Below, in pieces: positions 15,326 through 23,893 of a stretch of 64,000 nt of DNA. Origin of the DNA: Hymenobacter sp. 5317J-9 (GTDB lineage: Bacteria > Bacteroidota > Bacteroidia > Cytophagales > Hymenobacteraceae). The notes beneath the pieces were generated by a model. The model was given only the letters and a program-made list of their open reading frames with translations. It did no database searches and had not been told where the DNA came from. Location: the NCBI RefSeq assembly GCF_022921075.1, contig NZ_CP095050.1:2790001-2854000 (forward strand), written 5' to 3'. A program made the translations under genes and the position numbers. The first letter of the stretch is position 1. Each line of letters opens with the position of its first letter.

Positions 15326-16246
15326 TTATTGCACGTCCACCAGCTCCACTTCGAAGCGCAGGACGGAGTTGGAAGGGATGGTGGGCGGCACGCCGCGCAC
15401 CCCATAGGCCAGCGCCGACGGAATGATGAGCTGGGCCTTTTCGCCCTTGCGCATCAGCGCGATGCCGGCATCGAAGCCCAGAATCACTTGCCCGCTGCCA
15501 ATTACAAACTGAATCGGAACGTTGTTGTGCTGCGAAGAAGCATCGAACACGGTGCCCGTGGCGTCCAGCAGGTGGCCGGTGTAGAGCACCGACACGGTTT
15601 TGCCAGTGGCGGCGGGCGTCCCGCTGGGGTTGGCCAGCACGGGCTGGTAATACAGGCCGGAAGCTTGTTTCTGAGCCGTGGTAATGTTGTTGTCGGTCAG
15701 ATATTTCTTGATGAGGTTGTCTTCCACCACGGCGTTGTCCACCACTTCCACCTCGAAGCGAAGCACGGAGTTGGCTGGGATGTTGCCCACGGCGCGGTTG
15801 CCGTAGGCCAGGGCCGAGGGAATGAGCAGCTCGGCCTTGTCGCCGATGTGCATCAGGGCCACGCCTTCGTCAAAGCCGGCAATAATCTGGCCGCTGCCCA
15901 CGGTGAAGGAAAGGGGCACGTTGTTGTGCTGCGAGGAAGCGTCGAACACGGTGCCGGCGGCGTCGAGCAGGTGGCCCGTGTAGATGACCGACACCGTGGT
16001 GCCGGCTTTCACCTGCACCGCCGAGGCGTTGGTTTGCACCGGCAGGAAGTAGAGGCCTGAGGTTTGCTTCTTAGCCGTGCTGATGTTGTGGTCGGCCAGG
16101 TATTTCTTGATGAGGTCGTCGTCGATGCCGCTGTAATCCTTCACTTCCGGCTCGTCTTTCTTGCACGAAGTGGCGAAAAAGCTCGCCGCTGCCAAAAGGG
16201 TAAGAAAGAACAAACGGGACAAAACTGCTGAATAGGGAATTTTCAT
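15326..16246 (-). CDS. Lipoprotein with two tandem FKBP-type peptidyl-prolyl isomerase domains
   Basis: 306 residues. The signal peptide ends in FFATSC, a lipobox. Two near-identical FKBP domains follow (about 60-165 and 200-306), each with VSVxYTGHLLDAxGTVFDASS, an FxxGSGQ block, and LIPSALAYG near the end. Each domain is preceded by the repeated segment DxLIKKYLxDxNIxTAxKQ. It should catalyse proline cis-trans isomerisation, probably as a folding helper in the periplasm. The two halves clearly arose by internal duplication. Single gene, convergent with the helicase. Confidence 0.93.
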   Translation of the reverse strand: MKIPYSAVLSRLFFLTLLAAASFFATSCKKDEPEVKDYSGIDDDLIKKYLADHNISTAKKQTSGLYFLPVQTNASAVQVKAGTTVSVIYTGHLLDAAGTVFDASSQHNNVPLSFTVGSGQIIAGFDEGVALMHIGDKAELLIPSALAYGNRAVGNIPANSVLRFEVEVVDNAVVEDNLIKKYLTDNNITTAQKQASGLYYQPVLANPSGTPAATGKTVSVLYTGHLLDATGTVFDASSQHNNVPIQFVIGSGQVILGFDAGIALMRKGEKAQLIIPSALAYGVRGVPPTIPSNSVLRFEVELVDVQ

Positions 16247-16341
16247 GGACCGGTTTTTTACTGGTAAAAATAGTCACGCGCACAGCACATCCGCTGCGGC
16301 GGCCAAGTACAGAACCCGAAATCCCCCGTAAAATTCCCGGC

Positions 16342-17184
16342 CTAGGCCGCCCGCTGCCGGGAATCAGCTCCCGGGGCGTGATGAAACGGACAGCTGCCGC
16401 GCTTCACCGGCACGGCGGCTTCGGCCGGCTGCGCGTCCAGCGCCAGTATGCGGGCCCGATAGGCGGCGGGCAGCATGGCGCTCTTGGCCCACTGGCTTAA
16501 GGAGAGCTGGCGCGTTGCCCGGTACAGCCCCAGCGCGGGCTGCAGCCACTGGCCGTCGGGCAATGCCAGCCATGTGCGCACGCTGGCCGGCACCACCATG
16601 CCCTGCACGCCCCGCAGCAACTGGAAGCGCGCCCAACCGAGGTGGCGCTCATACTGGCGGTACAAATCCTCGGTGTAGGAGCTCAGGAGCAGGTTATCGG
16701 TCAGGTGCTGCTCCCGCGCCACCAGCCACGTTGCGTAGGAAGTGGGCAAATTGGGGATGCCCATGCGCCGGCCCACGCGGCAGAACACGTCCACAATTTC
16801 TTCGCGCTCCTCGGCCCTGAGCGGCCGTTCCAGCACCTCAAAGGCTCGCATAGAATAGGCCACGAGCATAAACAGCACGTCGCGGTAGGCCCAGTCGGGG
16901 ATGGCGTAGCCGCGCTTGGCCTCCACGGCGCCGTGAATGGCGGCAATGGTGTCAATGGCTTTTTCGGCCCCGGCCTGCTCGGCAAATACGATGCGCCGGG
17001 CGTAGTCGACGGTGGAAAATAGCCGGTCCAGCGGGTCGGCGGGCAGCCGGCCGGTGAAGTACAGCCAGTCCACGGCCTTGTTGAGGGCAAACTCGGCGGC
17101 GGCACCGGCGAAGATAAACAGCACCGTATCGGCCGAGCCCCAGATGCGGCGGACGATGGACGTGGGAGCAACGAAATATCTCAT
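16342..17184 (-). CDS. Oxygenase MpaB-family / DUF2236 protein
   Basis: 280 residues. The opening VRRIWGSADTVLFIFAGAAAEFALN, then TVDYARRIVF, HGAVEAKRGYAIPDWAY and a C-terminal helical region match the DUF2236 (MpaB-like, latex-clearing-protein-related) family of haem-associated oxygenases. The substrate is unknown. The ATG at 17184 is chosen over 17211 because the -7 element TAACTTTG lies at 17209-17216. The C-terminus ends in KRGSCPFHH, a possible metal-binding tail. Apparently monocistronic. Confidence 0.75.
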   Translation of the reverse strand: MRYFVAPTSIVRRIWGSADTVLFIFAGAAAEFALNKAVDWLYFTGRLPADPLDRLFSTVDYARRIVFAEQAGAEKAIDTIAAIHGAVEAKRGYAIPDWAYRDVLFMLVAYSMRAFEVLERPLRAEEREEIVDVFCRVGRRMGIPNLPTSYATWLVAREQHLTDNLLLSSYTEDLYRQYERHLGWARFQLLRGVQGMVVPASVRTWLALPDGQWLQPALGLYRATRQLSLSQWAKSAMLPAAYRARILALDAQPAEAAVPVKRGSCPFHHAPGADSRQRAA

Positions 17185-17208
17185 GTTGTTCAAAAGAACT
17201 TTGAAATG

Positions 17209-17216
17209 CAAAGTTA
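17209..17216 (-). promoter_or_regulatory. -7 promoter element for the MpaB/DUF2236 gene
   Basis: Minus-strand TAACTTTG matches TAnnTTTG, with a TTG about 22 bp further upstream (17239-17241) that could serve as the -33 element. It supports the start at 17184. Confidence 0.5.
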
Positions 17217-17282
17217 GGCTTCTTTTTCAGATTCTAATCAAGAAGTAGAGCTAATAATTCGAAGCGTGAGGCTGGAGTTCGT

Positions 17283-17379
17283 GTAGAGACGCGACACTTC
17301 GCGTCCCCATGATGAACGAAAACCACCCGAAAACACCTTGGAGGCGCAGACGCCGAAACGCGAAGTGTCGCGTCACTAC
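17283..17379. repeat. Inverted repeat element between the MpaB-like and RND genes
   Basis: Left arm 17283-17304 and right arm 17358-17379 are 22-bp inverted copies with one mismatch, built around GACGCGACACTTCGCGT, with a 53-bp centre. It occupies most of the 220-bp gap between two minus-strand genes. Its sequence is unrelated to the 5378-5481 element. Confidence 0.8.
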
Positions 17380-17404
17380 ACCTCGTTTTTCCGTCTCGGT
17401 CTTT

Positions 17405-19720
17405 CTAATTGGGCGAACCGCTGCCGACTGCCACGTCGGCGGGGGCTAGCGCTGTGGCCGCGGGCCGCTTGTAGAAATACAGAATCAGCAGCGGCAGCAG
17501 TGTCAGCTCGGCCACCACGCCAAACAGCAGCGTGAGGCCGATGAGCAGGCCCACGTAGAACGTGCCGTCGAACTTGGAGAAGAGCAACGTCGAAAAGCCG
17601 CCCACCAGAATCAGCGACGTGGTGATGACGGCTTTGCCGGCCAGCAGGTAGGTGCGGCGCACGGCCTTGAAGATGTCCGGCTCCTTGCCCAGCGTGAGGC
17701 GCAGCTTGCTGATGAAGTGAATGGTGTCGTCGACAGCGATGCCGAAGGCGATGGTGAAGATGATGCTGGTGCTCACTTTCATGTTCACGCCGGCCAGGCC
17801 CATCACGCCGGCCACGATGATGATGGGCAGCAGGTTGGGAATGAGCACCACCACCGTCATGCGCACCGAGCGGAACAGAAACAGCACGATGAGCGTGACC
17901 ATGGCCACGTCGATGGCCATGCCCTGAATCATGTTCAGGGTCAGGTTTTCGTTGTTTTTGTCGATGAGGTTGGACGAGCCCGTGAGGCGGGTGCGCAGCA
18001 CCGTGCTGTCGACGGTGGCGCGCAGGTGCCGGCGCAGCGCGTCGTTCAGCGCATCGGCCCGGATGCTGCCCACGTCGGACATGCGCCCCGTGAGGCGGCC
18101 CGCCGAGCCATCGGGCAGGGCCAGGGCGCTGAATTCAGCCTTCTTCCGGAACTGCTTCAGCTTGCTGCGCAGCTGCTTTAGCTCCGTGGTGTCGGCGGGC
18201 AGGCGGTAGGCTTCCAGGCCGCCGCCGTTCAGGGCTTTGCGGACGGACTTGACCAGAGTGACCGGCGAGGCGGCAAAGCGTAGGCCGTACGTATGCTTCA
18301 AGTACGCTTCGATGCGCTCGGTTTGCCGCAGCACGTCAAGGTCGTAGATGTCGCGGCCGGGCGCCGGCTTCAGCTCCAGCTCGAAGGGCCGCACGCCGGC
18401 AAACTGCCGGTCGAAAAAGGCAAAATCCTGCCGCACGGGGTCGCTTTTCGACAGGTCATCGAGCAGCGAGGAGTTGATGCGCACCCGCGTGCTCAGGCCA
18501 ATGGCGGCGGCCAGCACCAGCCCGCTGATGGTGAAAATGAGGCGGCGGCGCAGCAATACGGTGCGGAACATTCGGCCCAGCACGCCGTCCCAGCTGTGGC
18601 CCTGGCGGCGGGGCTCGCGCAGCTGGGGCTTGCTAAGCAGCACCAGCATGGCCGGCAGCAGCGTGAAGCTGAGCACAAACGCCAGGATGACGGCAATGCC
18701 CGTGAACAGCCCAAAATTGTGAATGGGCTTAATGGTGCTGGTCATCAGCGTGAAAAAGCCCAGGCTGGTGGTGAGCGCCGACAGCCCCGACCCGAAGCCC
18801 GACTCCTTTATGGTGACGCGCAAGGCGTCCTTCTTGCTGGCGCCGTAGCCCAGCTCGCTCACGTAGCGGCTGATAATGTGGATGGTGTCGGACATGCCCA
18901 CCACAAAGAGCATGAGCGGCAGCAGCGCCGTCATCAAATCAATGGTAACCCCAAAAGCCGCCATGATGCCCAGCCCCCACAAAATGGCCCCCAGCACCAC
19001 CACCAGCGGCAGCACCACCCCCCACCACGTGCGAAACGTGAGCCACAGCAGCCCCGTGACCAGCAACACTGACAAGGACATAAACACCACCAGCTCCCAC
19101 TTCAGCCTGTCCACAAACACCGACTGCGCCACGATGCGGCCCGCGAAATGCACCCGCGCTTCGGGAATGTGAAGGCGGGCCATGCCCGTGCGCAGGGCCG
19201 CAAAAAGCGAGTCGCCGGGCGGTTTCTCAAGGTCGGGCGTGAGCTGCAGCACCAGCGTCACGGCCCGGGCGTCGGGGCTGAACACGTTGCCCACCAGGCC
19301 GGGTGTGCGGTAGATGAGGGTGGAGTCGTCGGCCCGGCGGGCAGGCTCGTCGGGGTGCAGGTAGGGCAGGCTGAACACGCCCAGGCCCTCCACCACGGTA
19401 TTGGCTAGGGTGGTGGGGGAGGTGACGCTGCGCACCGAGGGCTGGCGCCGGGCCAGCTGCGTGAGCGAGTCGACCTGCCGCAAAAAGCCGGGGTCGAACA
19501 CGGTGCGGCCGGCGGGGGCTTCCAGGCCCAGCAGCAGGTAGTCGTTGTCGTTGCCGAAGCGCTGGGTGTAGCCCTGGTAGTAGTCCAGGTCGGGGTCGCC
19601 GGCGGGGTAGAAGTCGTTGAAATTGTAATTGAAACGGAGCTGGGCGACGAAAAACCCGCTCAACACAGTGAGCAGGCCCAGCACGAGCAGGGTGAGGTGG
19701 GCGAGGCGGCGAAGAGACAT
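17405..19720 (-). CDS. RND/MMPL-family exporter
   Basis: 771 residues from the ATG at 19720. It has twelve predicted membrane segments in the RND order: TM1 (HLTLLVLGLLTVLSG), a large periplasmic loop beginning FNDFYPAGDPDLDYYQ, five TMs containing MSDTIHIISRY, a second loop, and a last TM set with GIAVDDTIHFISKLR. The two D-[TD]-T-I-H-x-I motifs mark the internal duplication typical of MMPL/sterol-sensing-like RND pumps, which export lipids or hydrophobic compounds. No membrane-fusion or outer-membrane partner is adjacent. Confidence 0.9.
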   Translation of the reverse strand: MSLRRLAHLTLLVLGLLTVLSGFFVAQLRFNYNFNDFYPAGDPDLDYYQGYTQRFGNDNDYLLLGLEAPAGRTVFDPGFLRQVDSLTQLARRQPSVRSVTSPTTLANTVVEGLGVFSLPYLHPDEPARRADDSTLIYRTPGLVGNVFSPDARAVTLVLQLTPDLEKPPGDSLFAALRTGMARLHIPEARVHFAGRIVAQSVFVDRLKWELVVFMSLSVLLVTGLLWLTFRTWWGVVLPLVVVLGAILWGLGIMAAFGVTIDLMTALLPLMLFVVGMSDTIHIISRYVSELGYGASKKDALRVTIKESGFGSGLSALTTSLGFFTLMTSTIKPIHNFGLFTGIAVILAFVLSFTLLPAMLVLLSKPQLREPRRQGHSWDGVLGRMFRTVLLRRRLIFTISGLVLAAAIGLSTRVRINSSLLDDLSKSDPVRQDFAFFDRQFAGVRPFELELKPAPGRDIYDLDVLRQTERIEAYLKHTYGLRFAASPVTLVKSVRKALNGGGLEAYRLPADTTELKQLRSKLKQFRKKAEFSALALPDGSAGRLTGRMSDVGSIRADALNDALRRHLRATVDSTVLRTRLTGSSNLIDKNNENLTLNMIQGMAIDVAMVTLIVLFLFRSVRMTVVVLIPNLLPIIIVAGVMGLAGVNMKVSTSIIFTIAFGIAVDDTIHFISKLRLTLGKEPDIFKAVRRTYLLAGKAVITTSLILVGGFSTLLFSKFDGTFYVGLLIGLTLLFGVVAELTLLPLLILYFYKRPAATALAPADVAVGSGSPN

Positions 19721-20018
19721 GAAGGGCACTGGCAGGCGCGGGGCCTGCCTCAACGGTTCAGCAACGGGCTTCCCGCCGGCGGACAGGCTCCGGGCGGGGT
19801 ATTGCAACTATCAGCAACGCCCTGGTTTCGGCAATTGTTTCGGGGGGGGGCACCGGAGGGGCGCCACAGGGGCACGTTCGCGGCAGCCCCCGCCCCGGCC
19901 GTATTACTTTTTTTACAAGGACTACTAATTATAGCAGCAGGGCGCTTTTCTGTGCGAAAGCAGTCCGTCCCGGGCGCATCTTTGTGGTTGACTTTCCCGA
20001 TAAATTTTGGTTTCCCTG

Positions 20019-20471
20019 ATGAAAAAGGCTCTGCTCCTTGCCGCTGCTTTCTACTGTTTCCTGGCCTCGGCCCAGGCCCAAACGCCCAGCCACGACCTAA
20101 CCAAGGCCGTGCTGAAAAACAACGCGGCCGCCGCCGAAACCCTGCTCGGCGCCGGCGCCAACCCCAACGCACCCATCGAAGTGGTGCCCGGCTTCCCCAC
20201 TACCTACCTCATCACGGCGGCTTCCAACAACAGCCTCGACCTGGTGAAGCTGTTGCTCAAACACAAGGCCCAGGTGAACCAGCCCGACGCCTTCAAGGCC
20301 ACCGCGCTGATGGCCGCGGCCGGCAAAGGCAACAAGGCCATGGTGGAGCTGCTGCTGGCCAGCGGCGCCGATGCCCGCGCCAAAGACGACGACGGCAAAG
20401 ACGCCCTGGCTCTGGCTCGCGAAAGCGGCAACGCCGAAGTGGTGGCTTTGCTGCAACAAAAGCTGAAATGA
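20019..20471 (+). CDS. Exported ankyrin-repeat protein
   Basis: 150 residues. A signal peptide (KKALLLAAAFYCFLASAQA) is followed by about four ankyrin repeats: DLTKAVLKNNAAAAETLLGAGA, LITAASNNSLDLVKLLLKHKA, ALMAAAGKGNKAMVELLLASGA and ALALARESGNAEVVALLQ. Probably a periplasmic protein-interaction module. A near-consensus -7 (CATCTTTG, 19977-19984) lies upstream. The 210 bp before it hold an 8-G run and no other gene. Confidence 0.88.
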   Translation: MKKALLLAAAFYCFLASAQAQTPSHDLTKAVLKNNAAAAETLLGAGANPNAPIEVVPGFPTTYLITAASNNSLDLVKLLLKHKAQVNQPDAFKATALMAAAGKGNKAMVELLLASGADARAKDDDGKDALALARESGNAEVVALLQQKLK

Positions 20472-20560
20472 CTGGCTCCGACTAGCGCCGCTGCCGTGTA
20501 TATTAGGGCCTGCTAAGCACTTGTTTTCCCTCTCACCCCTCCACTTCAACAGTTATTATC

Positions 20561-20800
20561 ATGAAAAAGTCTCTGCTCGCCCTCGCCTTGTTTGCCTTCG
20601 CCGGCTCCACCGCTTTCGCGCACGACGGCCACGACAAAGACGGCAAAAAAGGCAAGAAAGCTGCCTGCACCACCGAAATGAAAGCCAGCTGCACCAAAGA
20701 CATGAAAGGCAGCATGGCCGGCGGCCACTCGTGCTGCATGAAAGGTGGCAAAACCGCTGCCGTGAAAACCGAAACCAAGACGACGGTAGCCGTTAAATAA
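20561..20800 (+). CDS. Small exported Cys/His/Met/Lys-rich peptide, possible metal binder
   Basis: 79 residues. The signal peptide ends at STAFA, leaving ~60 residues that begin HDGHDKDGKKGKK. They carry spaced cysteines and methionines (ACTTEM, SCTKDM, GGHSCCMKGG). This density of Cys, His and Met suggests periplasmic binding of copper or another soft metal; no family is recognised. It is followed immediately by a strong terminator and has its own 90-bp leader, so it is probably a single, well-expressed gene. Confidence 0.75.
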   Translation: MKKSLLALALFAFAGSTAFAHDGHDKDGKKGKKAACTTEMKASCTKDMKGSMAGGHSCCMKGGKTAAVKTETKTTVAVK

Positions 20801-20835
20801 TCTTTGCCAACGGCTTGAGCCGCTGCTTGAGAAAC

Positions 20836-20869
20836 AAAAAGCCGCTTCGTTTTCGAAGCGGCTTTTTTT
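20836..20869 (+). terminator. Rho-independent terminator
   Basis: A 14-bp stem (AAAAAGCCGCTTCG with its inverse) around a TTTT loop, followed by a T run. It ends the metal-binder transcript and can serve the convergent gene as well. Confidence 0.9.
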
Positions 20870-20883
20870 GTGTTGTAAAAGAC

Positions 20884-21477
20884 CTATTTGGTGATGCCTT
20901 GTGGGTAATACACACTGGTTGCTTTTAAAAGGTCCATTCCGCTTTTCTCATAAACGAGAGTGAGATTGGTATTAAAAGCTGGGGCAATAATGGCAAATTG
21001 CCAACCGTGGTCGATGGCTGGAAACTGCTGAACTGACTTGACTTGAAATTGATACCAGCCAGGAGTTTCCTCTGTCAGACGTAATATCTCGCCATTCCCA
21101 TGATGAATGTCAAGGCATATTAAGTCTGTGGTCATTAAATCCATCTTATACCCGAACATTGCCCGAATATCCTGCCAATCAATTGATGTTGAAGCATCGT
21201 GAAGGGTTACCGTGAAGCCTGAATCCGAGAAAGCAAAAACTCCAAGATTCTTAAACTGTGCCTCAAAGTTTAGCTTCCGGTTTTGGTCATTCTGCGTTGC
21301 AGGTTGAATCTGCATTCCGACAAGTAGCCACGTCATAATCACAACCGTTGCTACAAATCCACACGCAAAAAGTAGCCAATTCTCATTCCAATAGCAATTA
21401 ACTGTAGTCGCCAAGCACGCCACTGTCAGTAATAGAACCAGTGTCCTCTGAAACCGCCGATTATTCCACATGCTCAT
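20884..21477 (-). CDS. Two-TM membrane protein of unknown function, AT-rich
   Basis: 197 residues. Two adjacent hydrophobic segments near the N-terminus (TLVLLLTVACLATTVNCY and WLLFACGFVATVVIMTWLLV) are followed by a ~140-residue soluble domain with beta-like character (FSDSGFTVTLHDASTSIDWQDI, then MTTDLICLDIHHGNGE). The layout resembles YcxB/PH-like membrane proteins, but I cannot assign it. Base composition is clearly more AT-rich than all neighbours. A -7 element (TACCTTTG) at 21548-21555 serves it. It may be a recent acquisition. Confidence 0.75.
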   Translation of the reverse strand: MSMWNNRRFQRTLVLLLTVACLATTVNCYWNENWLLFACGFVATVVIMTWLLVGMQIQPATQNDQNRKLNFEAQFKNLGVFAFSDSGFTVTLHDASTSIDWQDIRAMFGYKMDLMTTDLICLDIHHGNGEILRLTEETPGWYQFQVKSVQQFPAIDHGWQFAIIAPAFNTNLTLVYEKSGMDLLKATSVYYPQGITK

Positions 21478-21547
21478 GGGGGTTGCTCTACCAGTCTGAT
21501 ACTTGCTTAGAAAAGTAAGTCTGTTTGACCTACTCTTGAATACGCTT

Positions 21548-21555
21548 CAAAGGTA
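21548..21555 (-). promoter_or_regulatory. -7 promoter element for the AT-rich membrane protein gene
   Basis: Minus-strand TACCTTTG, an exact TAnnTTTG match, 70 bp upstream of the start at 21477. Confidence 0.5.
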
Positions 21556-21628
21556 GCCTGAGTGCCCTCTGGAATCTGGCGCGTCAATATTACCGCACTA
21601 TTTTTACCCATCTTTTGCTCAGCCAACC

Positions 21629-22423
21629 ATGCGCCAATACCAAGCCCTGCTCCGCCACATCCTCGACACCGGCACCGTGAAAACCGACCGCACCGGCACC
21701 GGCACCGTTTCCATCTTCGGCCCGCAGATGCGGTTCGACTTGGCCGAAGGCTTCCCGCTGGTGACTACCAAGAAGGTGCACCTGAAGAGCATCATCCACG
21801 AGCTGCTGTGGTTCCTCCAGGGCGACACCAACATTGCCTACCTCAAGGAGCACGGCGTAAAAATCTGGGACGAGTGGGCCGATGCCAACGGCGACCTCGG
21901 CCCCGTGTACGGCCACCAGTGGCGCTCCTGGCCCGACGGCCGCGGCGGCCACATCGACCAGATTGCGCAGATTATTCAGCAGCTCAACACCCAGCCTGAC
22001 TCGCGTCGCATCCTCGTGTCGGCCTGGAACGTGGCCGAGCTGCCCGACATGAAATTGCAGCCCTGCCACGCCCTGTTTCAGTTCTACGTGGCCGATGGCA
22101 AGCTCTCGTGCCAACTCTACCAACGCTCGGCCGACGTGTTTCTGGGCGTGCCGTTCAACATTGCCAGCTACGCGCTGCTCACCCTCATGGTGGCCCAGGT
22201 AGTGGGCCTGCAGCCCGGCGAATTCATCTGGACTGGCGGCGACACGCACCTCTATTCCAACCACCTGGAGCAGGCCCGCCTGCAGCTGGAGCGTGAGCCG
22301 CGCCCACTGCCCCAGATGCGCATCAACCCCGCGGTGAAGGACATTTTTGGCTTCCGCTACGAGGACTTTGAATTGGTGAATTACAACCCCTGGCCGGCCA
22401 TAAAGGCGCCGGTAGCCGTATAA
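21629..22423 (+). CDS. thyA: Thymidylate synthase
   Basis: 264 residues, the same length as the E. coli enzyme. It methylates dUMP to dTMP using methylene-tetrahydrofolate. The catalytic cysteine is Cys146 in [12 protein letters not shown]. The dUMP-binding arginine is in DRTGTGT, and the folate/dUMP motifs [27 protein letters not shown] and THLYSNH are all intact. The ATG at 21629 fits the conserved N-terminus [12 protein letters not shown]. No dihydrofolate reductase gene follows. Confidence 0.98.
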   Translation: MRQYQALLRHILDTGTVKTDRTGTGTVSIFGPQMRFDLAEGFPLVTTKKVHLKSIIHELLWFLQGDTNIAYLKEHGVKIWDEWADANGDLGPVYGHQWRSWPDGRGGHIDQIAQIIQQLNTQPDSRRILVSAWNVAELPDMKLQPCHALFQFYVADGKLSCQLYQRSADVFLGVPFNIASYALLTLMVAQVVGLQPGEFIWTGGDTHLYSNHLEQARLQLEREPRPLPQMRINPAVKDIFGFRYEDFELVNYNPWPAIKAPVAV

Positions 22424-22482
22424 GGCGCGGCCTATCGGCGCCGAGAGGCGAGCCCGGCAGGCCACTAAATCAAGGATTAGTG

Positions 22483-23103
22483 ATGCACCGCTGGGGTTTG
22501 CGTTTTTTGTTGCTGGGGCTGGGATTGGGGCTGGCTTATGAGGGGGGCGCGCAAGCGGGTGGCCAGCACCCTCCGCGTGCGAAAAACCGGAATGCCGCTT
22601 CCCGCACGGTGGCTGCGGCATTGCCCGCCGGCGCCATGCCCTTGCTGACGCGCTTCTGGCAGCTGACCGACTCGACGGAACGCACCGACGCCGCCGACGT
22701 TTTCACCCAATACGTCGAGCATTTTATCAGCTACCCGGCCCTGGCACGCCAAGCCGGGCTGGGGGGCGCTATTTACGCCCGGCTCACGGTGCAGCCCGAT
22801 GGCCGCGTGGGCAGCATTTCCATCACGCGGCGCGATTTAAGCACCGCCTCGCCGCCCATCAAGGCGGTAATGGCGCTCGATGCCGAATTGCAGCGGGTGG
22901 CGTGGCAGCTGCGCTTTAAGCCCGCTGTGCCCAGTATCGATAGCACTTCGTTGCGGCCCATTGCCCGGGCCGATACCGTGACCAATATCGTTGCCGAGGG
23001 CGATAGCACCGAAACCGTGACCGTTATTCAGGTCGAAGACCACGACGGCCCGACCTTTCTGGCCGATACCGTCACCATTTCATATCGGTTTGTGCCGCAG
23101 TAA
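22483..23103 (+). CDS. Exported TonB-C-like domain protein
   Basis: 206 residues from the ATG at 22483 (a GTG lies immediately before it). A signal peptide is followed by a Pro/Ala linker and a domain beginning YVEHFISYPALARQAGLGGAIYARLTVQPDGRVGSISITR, which has the TonB C-terminal pattern (YPxxAxxxxxxGxVxxxxxVxxDGxV). It has no TM anchor beyond the signal peptide, so it is probably a periplasmic TonB-C-only protein. Its 3' end overlaps the convergent aminotransferase gene by 32 bp. Confidence 0.7.
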   Translation: MHRWGLRFLLLGLGLGLAYEGGAQAGGQHPPRAKNRNAASRTVAAALPAGAMPLLTRFWQLTDSTERTDAADVFTQYVEHFISYPALARQAGLGGAIYARLTVQPDGRVGSISITRRDLSTASPPIKAVMALDAELQRVAWQLRFKPAVPSIDSTSLRPIARADTVTNIVAEGDSTETVTVIQVEDHDGPTFLADTVTISYRFVPQ

Positions 23104-23884
23104 GGAAAGGGGGCAAGGAAGGGGAAAAAGTTGCCGTGCCAACGCGGCGCACCACCCGAATGGCCGCAACATTCGCGGTGAAGACTGCATCAGCGGCCAG
23201 TAGCGCTTCCTGTCGGAACAATCCTTCGTAGCAATCGACTCCCGCCGCGCGCGCCGTCCGCAGCAGCTGTGCCCGGCGCACGCCGGCCACGCAGCCGCTG
23301 GCCAGCGCGGGCGTGAACAGGGCTCCGTCTTTCATCCAGAAAATGGCCGCGGCGCCCGCTTCGGCTACGTGCCCGGCCGCATCACACAGCAGTATTTCGT
23401 CGAGCCCGCGCCGCTGCCGTTCGTGGGCGGCGCGCACGTAGAGCCACGCCTGCGGGCCTTTGCAAAAACTCAGGGGAGAAGGAATGGAATGGGATTCCTG
23501 CGCAAAATCGGCTTTGTCGATGGCCGTATCGTCGGGCACGAAGGCTTCAGCGGTGGCCAGCCATTCGGTGACGTCGGTGGTGGGCGTGTAGCGGCCGCCG
23601 CCCGCGCGCCACAGCTGCAGGCGCAACCGCGCCGCCGGCAGCTGATTGGCCACTGCCAGGCGGGCCAGGGTGGCTTCCAATACTTCTGGAGTGGCTAATG
23701 CGGCGGGCAGCGTGAGGTAGAGCGCGGCAGCCGCCTGCTGCATGCGGGCGTGGTGGTCCGGAGCAAGGCGCAGGCGACCGTGGACGTAAACCAGGGTTTC
23801 GAAAAAACCGTCGCCAAAAGCCAGCCCGCGGTTGGGCAGGGGCAGGGTGGCGGCGGGCAGCAGGGCATTATTCAGCAGTACCAT
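23072..23884 (-). CDS. Class IV aminotransferase (aminodeoxychorismate lyase / branched-chain type)
   Basis: 270 residues. The opening LPNRGLAFGDGFFETL, then CKGPQAWLYVRAAHERQRRGLDEILLCDAAGHVAEAGAAAIFW and the later GCVAGVRRAQLL follow the PLP fold-type IV pattern. The lysine in the first of these is the likely PLP-binding residue. Length and GDGFFET favour 4-amino-4-deoxychorismate lyase (PabC, folate synthesis), but branched-chain or D-amino acid transaminases share the fold. It lies 9 bp downstream of the GldM-like pair and may be co-transcribed with it. Confidence 0.85.
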   Translation of the reverse strand: MVLLNNALLPAATLPLPNRGLAFGDGFFETLVYVHGRLRLAPDHHARMQQAAAALYLTLPAALATPEVLEATLARLAVANQLPAARLRLQLWRAGGGRYTPTTDVTEWLATAEAFVPDDTAIDKADFAQESHSIPSPLSFCKGPQAWLYVRAAHERQRRGLDEILLCDAAGHVAEAGAAAIFWMKDGALFTPALASGCVAGVRRAQLLRTARAAGVDCYEGLFRQEALLAADAVFTANVAAIRVVRRVGTATFSPSLPPFLTAAQTDMKW

Positions 23885-23893
23885 GGGCCAAAG

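Noticed and set aside
19841..19848. Eight-G run before the ankyrin gene as a phase-variation tract
   Set aside because: It lies outside any reading frame and outside the recognisable -7 region, so there is no clear effect of length change.
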